A stretch of 42,483 nt of DNA. Origin: Antrodiella citrinella. Taxonomy: Eukaryota > Basidiomycota > Agaricomycetes > Polyporales > Steccherinaceae. The position numbers and the translations under genes were made by a program. The stretch lies in assembly GCA_004802725.1 (NCBI GenBank), contig SGPM01000245.1:1-42483 (forward strand). Direction: 5' to 3'. The notes beneath the pieces are model-generated. The model ran no database searches, was not told the DNA's origin, and saw only the letters and a list, made by a program, of their open reading frames with translations. Shown here piece by piece: positions 34,738 through 42,483 of the stretch; position 1 is the first letter of the stretch; each line of letters opens with the position of its first letter.

Positions 34738-37700
34738 ATGCACGCTTGGCTTCGTGCAACCCCTCCCGGTTCATGGTCCTGCCTCGCAGCCCACTTTCTT
34801 GTGTTTTGTTAAACTTTCTTCGTCATCGTCATTGGAATCATAGCATTTACCATACCCTTCATGTGCATACCTTACACCCCCTCCATTTCTGCAAGTGTTT
34901 TATTTTATTGGCCGGTCTCCATCGCTGTATAACCTACTCGTCTCTATCGTTTTATTCATCACTCCCCACTTGTATCTCTCATCGTCGTCGCTCCCCTCCC
35001 CCCCTTCGGACTATCGTATCTCGCACTCTCATACTGCACAAAACCCCTCGCAGCCTTTCGTTGACTGACTCGCTGTCGACTTGCATTGATACCTTATCTT
35101 GTCATATATTCGGTCTCCCCCTTTGCTCTATCTCCATCCTCCCTCACACTCCTTATCACACCACTCTCGTTTTGTTTCATTGCGCATTTTTGTTACTGTA
35201 TTCCATAGCCTTTCTTCAGGTACATAATTGTCGTCGGACTACGCAGGTGTCTCCATACAAACTGGCTCTTTTCTACCTCAGTTGCATAATCTGCACTCCT
35301 CTGAACCTTCTTATCGACCAACATTATGCCTTGTGCATGCCTGCAGGCTACCATAGGTGACGTAGACACGGAGTCCCTGCGGAAAAGTTATAGTCGTTTC
35401 AAGATATTTGTATAGACTTTTCGTCTCCGCGTGGATGCCACATCGTCAATCTCTGATCTAGCTACCACTGATATCTCGAGTCTCGACCTTTCGCCCCCCT
35501 CCCCTGCCGATGGACGGCTATTGGGCAACTAGGCTGATAAGTTCAGGAAGCTTTTTTATTGGTTACAAACAAAGGACAGAAAGAGCTTGCAAAGCAGTGT
35601 GTACCCCATAAGGACACCGCGTTGTTGCGATGTAGTAAAAGTGAAAACCGTACTGCACACGACTTCTTACCTTGGGTACTCCTTGGTGGTGGTGGCAGCG
35701 ACAGTTTCTACTGGCCCTGGCGGCATTGCTCATCAGCAGAGTGAACTGTTCTGCCTTTCGTCGTTGTTGTCTCGTCCATTGTCGATTTTTCTGCGGTTGT
35801 ATGCAAGCCCCGGGACCGGCTGTTTAGTGCATCAGCGTGGACGGGGACTTTGTCTCAAAAAATGCATCGGTCGCGTTTGAAGTTTGAGGCGTTACTTGGC
35901 AGGGGAAATTCCGACGCAGAGTCGGGCAGGAGTCGGGCAAGAGTCAGGCGTTTAGTTTTCGAATTGCTCCCTCGGAAAGGCAGGACGGCCGGGGGGACCA
36001 AGTGAACCAAGTCGTGTGAGAGAAAACCCAGCAAAGCGGAACCGAGTCTCCAACTGCGAGATCCTGTGATTTCAAGATCAGCGTACAACGTGAGGCTAAT
36101 TGAAATTGAGTGTCCGCATTTGTGGAATGCTTGTGCTGCATAGAGCCAATGCTGCAGCGTCAGCTCTGCCAGCGTTTGAAGAGTTCAAAGTAGTACATTG
36201 CATACAATGTGGCGTGTGCACTCATATGCAGTGGTTGTTAACGTCAGGTTCTCTGCGCCAACAACCATCTGACCTTCGCATCTTGATTACAGACTATGCA
36301 AATGGCGATGGCGGTCAAATCTAGGAGAAATTGGGGCGTCATAATTCTACATCTATACACGCAACTTGAATCTGGGAGCAACCTATGAAGAAATGGTACG
36401 GAAATTAGACTGTCTAATCTCCTTGCCTCGCTGTAGCAAAAGTTGCGCACAAAAGCAAATTGCAAGAGCAATCACCGGTCATTATCACTGCATCAGCCGT
36501 GAGCCTTTTAAACAAGGTTCCTACGAAAGGCTTGCTCTCGGACCTCGAACAGCTTTGGTGACGGGCTGTGTTACTATGGCGGCCCTATATACCTGGGACG
36601 TTGTAACAGATTCCAGAATGGGGAGAGGTTGGTAGTCCGTAATTTGCATTGCACCCGCCGAGCCGCGCCACCAGCAGCACAACTAGCGCACACAGATTCA
36701 ACAATCTGTTTCCCATGGTGAATCTACAGCGTTCCAACCCTCGATTTTTGGGTCGAGGTCGGAGTTCGTGCATTCGTTCCTAGGAGACTTAAGTCGTTCA
36801 GGCCACCACTGGGGACGGGTACTATGCCCAGTATGAGTTGCACTCACCGTAGAGCAATGGAAGAGCCATCTCGTGTGAGTATGGGCCCAGACCGCTTGAC
36901 AACGCGGCGTCATATCATTTGTAAATAGACTCCCTCGACGCCACATCACCAGCCCACCATTTTCGGAGTGGATGTGGTAGCACAAGTTGAAGGAGCTCGC
37001 TGGACCTCGTTGCACAAATGTGAGTTCAGGCCCCTTCCCCTTCCCTCCCTGTCTGTATTTTCCACTTTGAGACGGGATCGTTCACATCGTCGTAATCGGT
37101 GGCTTGCTACCCTACGATCTCACTACAAAGACTTGTCGCAGGATCGTATATTTGGACTGGGATACGGGTACCAGGAGCCTGGATATACCGGGGCCGAAAC
37201 CTCAGCGGAGAAGGCACATGTCGTGAATATTCGGCATCCGACCCATCGGTGACCGGAGCAGAATGCACTGATATTGAGTGTACGAGGTTGTCGGAGGACA
37301 CAAGAAGCTACAAGAGGCCACATTTACCATCAAGGTCGGGATGCCGCCGCCTGCGACCTGATGGAAATAACTTCGTGGATCGTGTAGACTTGGTTGAGAA
37401 TCGGAGGCTGTAAATAGGACTGTAAGTGGTGTGTGCCCTTGTGAATGTTCACGCGCTCACGACCGTTGACGGGTCGAGACCCATGGTATGCCTCGAGGAT
37501 ACTGATCTTCTCCACGTGAGCGTCTGAATTCGGTACCAAATTCGGTATCAATATCAGAAGGCAATATACGGTACACGTTATGAAAATAGAGGCGGAAGGA
37601 ATTGAGGGGTGGTCATAAGTAGTTTCATAAGTGCAGCTGGAAGACTCTGAAAAGGTATGTGTTGAATGGAAGGAAACGTGATACTGTCTGATTGTGGTAC

Positions 37701-37950
37701 TGTCGGTGTTTACTGAAGTGACTGGCGAGGACGGGGAAAGGTTTTCCCCAGATCCCGCTGACGAAGTGGTGAGCAGATCAGGGAGGTCTGATGAAATGAG
37801 AGCTTATCAGAACTGTAACAGGGTGTAAATCTTACCGATGTGAGGGCCTAGAGTTCCCGATTCTTGCTTTGTGTTGAGGACCATCAGGGCTTCCCGCGAA
37901 GCAATGTCGACGGCCGGTACAACACAACAAGAGCACGGGGGAATCAAACG
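34738..37950. other. 3.2-kb region, pyrimidine-rich 3' UTR then no gene
   Basis: The first 600 bp are strongly pyrimidine-rich on the plus strand and most likely include the transcription-factor 3' UTR. A long open frame at 34746-35360 comes from the skewed composition and has no ATG-based model. From 35340 to 37950 I find no supported gene. A minus-strand stretch at 37330-37551 (VEKISILEAYHGSRPVN) looks protein-like but matches no family I know. The right end is the MDM35 3' UTR. Confidence 0.45.
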
Positions 37951-38369
37951 CTACGACGACGATGATATCTTGTCCGCCGACGGCACTGGAGGCGGCTCCT
38001 TCAGAGGGTTTTCTGCTCTCGCTTGTTCCAGTAAGACGTCAAGACCCTTATCCTTGACTGCTTTCTAGACAAAGGTGGCACATAGCACATCAAGGACGCG
38101 AAGAAAACGAACGAAGCATGACAGCAGAACATCAGTTTTGAAAAAAAAACGAGTGTACGTAGAGCAGTCACCTGAACACATTCACGGTATTGCGCCCATA
38201 TCTTTCCACAATTCCGCTCGTACTCGTCGGCCTTCTGTTGAGACAGTGTTGATCTCTGCTCTGGGGTGGCTGCAACGGCCGGTTCGAGGTAGCCCTCGAA
38301 CCAAGTGTTGAAGCATGAGTCGTATTCACGCTTCAACGGAGTGCAGTCTTCTGACAGGCTATGGGCCAT
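37951..38369 (-). CDS. MDM35: Mdm35/TRIAP1-type mitochondrial intermembrane-space protein
   Basis: Exons 38369-38172 and 38064-37951 give 103 aa. The twin CX9C motifs are present: C-TPLKREYDS-C and C-GKIWAQYRE-C. A family-typical FNTWFEGYLEP segment lies between them, and KAVKDKGLDVLLEQARAENPL follows. Mdm35 is imported by Mia40 and binds Ups1/Ups2 to shuttle phosphatidic acid and phosphatidylserine between mitochondrial membranes. The 107-nt intron is longer than usual here and includes an A9 run. The start at 38369 gives MAHSLSEDC, the normal N-terminus. The C-terminal tail is Pro/Ser-rich and makes the protein longer than yeast Mdm35 (86 aa). Confidence 0.92.
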
Positions 38370-38657
38370 ACGTTTGATTCGGTGTGCGAACGAAGTGACG
38401 AACGTGCTGATGGTCGTTGAGACGTCCTTGCTCGTCGTTCGCCCCGTCGAGCAGCAACAGAGATGAGTGCGAAGGGCTACAGCTGCCACTGGACACGGCG
38501 GTACCACACGTCACTTCTCGGCATCACGTCGGCATCCCCAACAAGTGCAAACACTGGCGGGGTCGCAGCAGACGCCGGTGAGCACAGTCGCAGTCATCAT
38601 CGCGTCTGACCGTGCCCGACGCGTTCCTCTCAACGACCAGCTGCACTATATTTTACG
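38370..38657. promoter_or_regulatory. Divergent promoter of MDM35 and VPS29
   Basis: Only 288 bp separate the two start codons, so both promoters and 5' UTRs must fit here. No TATA box is evident. The minus-strand frame continues open upstream of the chosen MDM35 ATG, so a longer N-terminus cannot be fully excluded. Confidence 0.6.
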
Positions 38658-40140
38658 ATGGTTCTCGTCCTTGTCGTCGGAGATCTGCACATACCACATC
38701 GCGTTCATGACTTGCCAGCAAAATTCAAGAAACTGCTGGTTCCAGGCAAGATTCAACAAATCCTATGCACAGGCAACCTTTGCGATCGGGAGACGTACGA
38801 GTATCTGCGGACAGTCTCGCCGGACGTGCATGTTGTAAGGGGCGACTACGATGAGGTATGTCCTTCGTGTCTCACGTTCTGTCCGCTTGATTGAACTGGG
38901 CTATGCTTTCTTTTGTTGGACAGAGCTCATTTCCGCTATCGGTCACCGTCACACATTCACCAATACGCATTGGGTTGATTCACGGCCACCAGTGTATACC
39001 AACTGGAGATTTGGATTCTCTAAGCTCTATAGCCCGACAGATGGATGTTGACGTCCTCATCTCAGGTCACACCCACACGTACGCGCCCTCTTTTACTTCT
39101 GATGTGACACCTGCTTATCCTAATGTCTTGCTCTCGTCCCTGTCCTGTGCACACGCATCATACTCTTGCCCCATTGTGCGCTCTTCCTCCGTTCCGTTTG
39201 ACTCGTATGGTTGCTTTGCTCTGCATTCCACGATCACCTTGGCTACGTTCAGGTTCCAAGCTGTCGAGTACGACAACCATTTCTTCGTGAACCCTGGTTC
39301 GGCTTCCGGAGCCTGGGTTGGCGCCTACAGAGGGTGAGTGCCGAGCTCTCCATTCTCGTCTCGTAATCTTGAACCTTGCATATAATCCACTTATTATGTG
39401 AATGATTGTTTTTCCTTCGTCTTCTGGCGTTATTTCTCTATTCAACAGAACACCGACTCTTTTCCTCTTCGTTACTACCCAATTGAGGCTGCTCTGGCAT
39501 CTGGGATGTTTGAGATGAGGGTTAGAGGTGATGGCGGCAGCGTGTTGCATGTGCAGCGCATTATCTCTATTCAAGACTCCTCACTTCTCCCGCTTCTTTT
39601 CGCCCCTCCTCGGTGTTTGCTATTGTTACATGGCGTCTTTCAAACGGCCACTGGTCCGCCTTCCTTTTCCTTACGCCCCACTTCAGCGCACGTTTGAGTT
39701 TTTAACCCGCTCGCCACGGCTTGTCATTTATTTGTTCTCCCCGTTTCAACGTTCTGACGCTTCTGGCTCATTGTCACCCCGGACACCGCAAATCCTTGCA
39801 TTCAGTCCGCTAGTGGCCGTACCTGGTAGCTGACGATTCAACGTTGTCAGCCCTGCGTTTTTCAATACTTCGTCATGGCCGATCGTATCCGATACAGCAT
39901 GACTGATACTCCTTCAATAGTGATCCCACACCATCGTTTGCCCTGATGGATATACAAGGCCCTGTCGTGGTGACCTATGTTTATCAGCTGATCGAAGGCG
40001 AAGTCCGCGTGGAGAAGATCGAATGGCGAAAGGAAGTTGAGCCTGTTGCGCCGAAGGCTCAAGATCCTCCCAAGACAGCGGCGTTGCCGCAGAGCATACC
40101 AACCAGCCCTACGCCCGCGGTCGGGCAGAGCGTGTGGTGA
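38658..40140 (+). CDS. VPS29: Vacuolar protein sorting-associated protein 29 (retromer)
   Basis: Exons 38658-38855, 38924-39078, 39253-39333 and 39921-40140 give 217 aa. It is a calcineurin-like phosphoesterase fold used as a scaffold in retromer, binding Vps35 and TBC1D5-type partners. Motifs: [72 protein letters not shown] and [22 protein letters not shown]. The C-terminal tail (about 35 residues) is Pro/Ala-rich and extra compared with human VPS29 (182 aa). Two introns are unusually long for this window: 174 nt (39079-39252) and 587 nt (39334-39920). The last splice, AYRG joined to [10 protein letters not shown], restores the conserved strand, so the long intron appears genuine. Confidence 0.93.
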
Positions 40141-41407
40141 AGGTAACAGAGGTGTTTGTTATGCGTTAGATTTTTCGGTATGTCGATTCTGATCTTCGTG
40201 GCGTCGAATCTTGCTCACGATTGTACATAGATTTGATTCTTTTTTGTTATCAACTGTACCACGTCGGCATATGGCACCGCATCTCATATTCGGTTCACAC
40301 AATGCACAATCTTACTGAATCTCGCCCCTTCTCAACTTGACAAGTTCCCAGCACGATTTGGTCTCGTGTGGGCCAAGTCTTCTCCGGTCTTCTCCCTCAC
40401 TATCCGGATCTTGCCCTAAAATCCTTTGTGAGTTCGTGATCTCTCCACCGACACGTACCCGGCGGCCTGGTGGGGCGTGCGGAGAACATGGTATGTATAA
40501 CGATAGTTTGAATGTTGCCTTCAGATAATATCGCAGTCCTTAACCTTTGCGCAGGTGTTGTCGAAGGATCAGGCCTCTGGTTACGGTGGTGATTGTCACT
40601 GATCGAATGTTAGAGCTTGAAGCTGGCTGGTAATCTTTTTTCGGTCGAGAGGTCCGTGAGACTACCTAGCGGTGCAGATCCAGCTATCATAGGCGTATTG
40701 TTACTCGCTGGAGCGCGCACTCGACCCTCTCGATCAACCACTTAAACGCTCATTCCGGTTTCTCCCGTCGTCATCTCCAGGTCATCACTCGTGAGTCGTG
40801 GCCCACACTTTGAACGCCCAATCTCCGAATTCCCCCGAGTCCCATTCTCGACTCGTCGTGCGACTAGACCTAAGAGACATCTGAATACTGAGTGTCGGAC
40901 TGACCATCCAAGGCACCACTCGGAATGGAATCATTATAGATGCACAACTAAGCAGCACACCGATATCACGGTTTCTCCTTGTCTGTTTACTTTAAATTTA
41001 CATCTTCCTGGAAAACGGAACTCGCACCGAGCTTGTATGTCTACATTCAGACTCACGTAGACGTAGGACATGACATTAAACGATGAGCCACTGGCCTCTT
41101 CTGGATTCTAAATGCCTTGCTATCTAGCCTAATCATTGTACACTGTCAGTAGTCTGTCTGTCGCACTCCGTCGCTGTTCAATAGTAAATATTGTGATAAC
41201 GATAGGCGGCACACGAGTGGGCACTAGTGTTGCCGCGAGTTCAGGTTTCACCGGTGACCAGCCGGACTCGACTCGATTGATGGCAAACTCGTGGTTAACT
41301 CGGTGACACCGAGTTGATGACGAGCTGACCCTTGGGCAGCTCGCGAGTTCATCACATGATGCTAAACATGATCACGAGCATGTTTTCCAACGCGTCAACA
41401 CGTCCAA
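40141..41407. other. Intergenic, VPS29 to hAT relic
   Basis: No gene is supported. The right end (from about 41250) is rich in GACTCG/ACTCG repeats and contains a perfect 19-bp palindrome at 41297-41315 near the hAT relic. The left end holds the VPS29 3' UTR. Confidence 0.5.
41297..41315. repeat. 19-bp perfect palindrome upstream of hAT relic
   Basis: AACTCGGTG-A-CACCGAGTT is perfectly self-complementary around a single base. It sits in an ACTCG-rich stretch about 0.2 kb upstream of the hAT coding remnant and could be a subterminal repeat of the element. That link is inference. Confidence 0.8.
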
Positions 41408-42287
41408 GTGCTCCTCAAACCTACAGCCTCGCAGTTCCTACAATCTGCAACTTCATATACTCGCTCTAATGTAGTACGTCACCACTTCTTTCAATACACG
41501 GTTACCCTCAGGCTCCAGCACTTCCTTCTTTTACCCTCGCAATCTGGTATCCGATCAATGGGACTCGACGATTTGCAGCTTCAAGTACTTGTTGACATCC
41601 GCGAGTTCCTCAACGTATTTCATGTCATGCAAGAGGTCCTCTCATACGAAAAAACCCCTACCCTCGCCATGACAATCCCAACATACCAGTTTCTTCTCAG
41701 GGCACTCCGCACACTTCTCCCGTCTCTCAAGCCACTTGCTCCAGCTATCAATGTTGCTGTTGGCCAAATCAATAAGTACATGGACAAAGCGCGTCTGACG
41801 CAGGTGTATTCCCTCTCTATGGGTTTGTCTAATATGTTGATTACTTTGTCATCGTCTTCAATTTTACTCATTACAAGTACCAGTTGTCCACCCACACTTC
41901 AAGCTTGACTGGATAAGCAAGTATTGGGGGGCCACGGCTGCTGTGAACGCACGTCAGTGGGCCAAGGGTCTGGTACGTCGATTCAAGTTGTTCCCTCGCA
42001 ATCGCCTTATCGCCACAAACTCAATCGGATTATTTCAGATGCTGTCGTTCCGACGCGCTCAACAGCAACCATCTCCGTATGCAGCTGCCACTGCTAATAT
42101 TCCACGCACAACCACTTCGCTCGTCTCTCCTCCACCCGTCCCACTAGTGCACACCACGGGTATACCCCCGGGTGTCACGACCCTGACCCGTACCCGTACC
42201 CGCCAAAAACCCGTACCCGGGTCACGGGTACGGGTATCTCGGCATCAGGGCGCTTATTTTGAGATCGTCGGTGCAAACATTGGATAG
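41408..42287 (+). mobile_element. hAT-family transposase C-terminal remnant
   Basis: The conceptual product has the Agaricomycete hAT layout: LQVLVDIREFLNVFHVMQEVLSYEKTPTL, then LRALRTLLPSLKPLAPAI, then INKYMDKARLTQVYSLSM. After a 55-nt intron (41823-41877) comes VPVVHPHFKLDWISKYWG and NARQWAKGL, then a possible second intron (41973-42038). This is the part of the transposase near the RNase-H-like/C-terminal dimerisation region. The N-terminal BED/zinc finger and catalytic core upstream are not recognisable and the expected C-terminal dimerisation helix is absent, so I regard it as a truncated, non-autonomous relic. Confidence 0.7.
42176..42240. repeat. CCCGTA-type direct/inverted repeats
   Basis: ACCCGTACCCGTACCCG near 42186 is followed about 25 bp later by CCCGTACCCGGGT and the inverted form CACGGGTACGGGTAT. 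The two arms can pair into a GC-rich hairpin. The stretch lies at the end of the hAT remnant. Confidence 0.75.
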
Positions 42288-42423
42288 CAGCCACAATAGA
42301 TATGTTATGATGAATGTAGTATATACAGGTCGTAGAGTACACGAATAAGTATCTATTATACCCTTTGAATGGTCCCAAACCATTGTGTTACTGCTAAGAG
42401 GGATGCCACATCATCGCGCACAC

Positions 42424-42441
42424 CGGCGCTTATAAGCGCCG
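42424..42441. repeat. 18-bp perfect palindrome near window end
   Basis: CGGCGCTTATAAGCGCCG is perfectly palindromic. It is flanked by CATCGC on the left (about 42411) and GCGATG on the right (about 42447), which are complementary, so a longer hairpin with a short internal loop can form. It could be a terminal inverted structure of a small element or a stem-loop RNA. Confidence 0.85.
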
Positions 42442-42483
42442 AAGTTGCGATGGGCTGGTATTAATCCAAAACTCGGCCTTATG

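Noticed and set aside
34746..35360. 204-codon plus-strand open frame after the transcription factor
   Set aside because: It begins without an ATG and consists of biased Cys/His/Leu/Ser runs from a pyrimidine-rich 3' UTR; no domain is visible.
1..42483. CRISPR arrays, operons, tRNA or rRNA genes
   Set aside because: No regularly spaced repeats, no tRNA box A/B pairs and no rRNA-like blocks were seen; this is eukaryotic, intron-rich DNA.

Overview
The window is nuclear DNA from a filamentous basidiomycete, most likely an Agaricomycete. The evidence is: genes split by many 48-65-nt GT-AG introns; a fungal three-domain tRNA ligase; an M36 fungalysin; a Gal4-type Zn2Cys6 regulator; a Crinkler/RHS-like P-loop protein; and a hAT transposase relic. 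There is no prokaryotic organisation, CRISPR array or recognisable tRNA/rRNA gene. I derived all exon joins by hand from splice consensus, reading phase and fit to known families.

Left part (1-13.4 kb): tRNA ligase TRL1 (-) and an UNC93-like MFS protein (-). A 3.1-kb stretch without recognisable genes follows, then a decayed Fe(II)/2-oxoglutarate dioxygenase-like pseudogene (+). CCT3 (-, chaperonin gamma) and ATG101 (+, Atg1 complex) diverge from a 216-bp shared promoter.

Middle (14-25 kb): a 701-codon Crinkler/RHS-like NTPase gene (+) and a broken BTB/POZ gene (-). Then comes a run of five minus-strand genes: ATG14-like PI3K subunit, GNAT acetyltransferase (with an apparent one-base frameshift), a hypothetical membrane protein with unresolved 5' end, a two-TM hypothetical protein, and ribosomal protein eL14.

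Right part (26-42.5 kb): secreted fungalysin metalloprotease (+, with TATA box), roadblock/LC7 protein (+), Zn2Cys6 regulator (+), and the divergent pair MDM35 (-)/VPS29 (+). The window ends in a hAT transposase relic with nearby palindromes and CCCGTA-type repeats. Large gaps (28.2-31.2, 31.7-33.2, 34.7-37.9 and 40.1-41.4 kb) hold no gene I can support.

The conserved genes are mostly single-copy housekeeping functions: RNA processing, protein folding, autophagy, retromer, mitochondrial lipid transfer and translation. The accessory material is the NTPase, BTB relic, dioxygenase relic and hAT relic. I see no clear operon-like new system. The most unusual item is the Crinkler-like NTPase with its extra C-terminal region.
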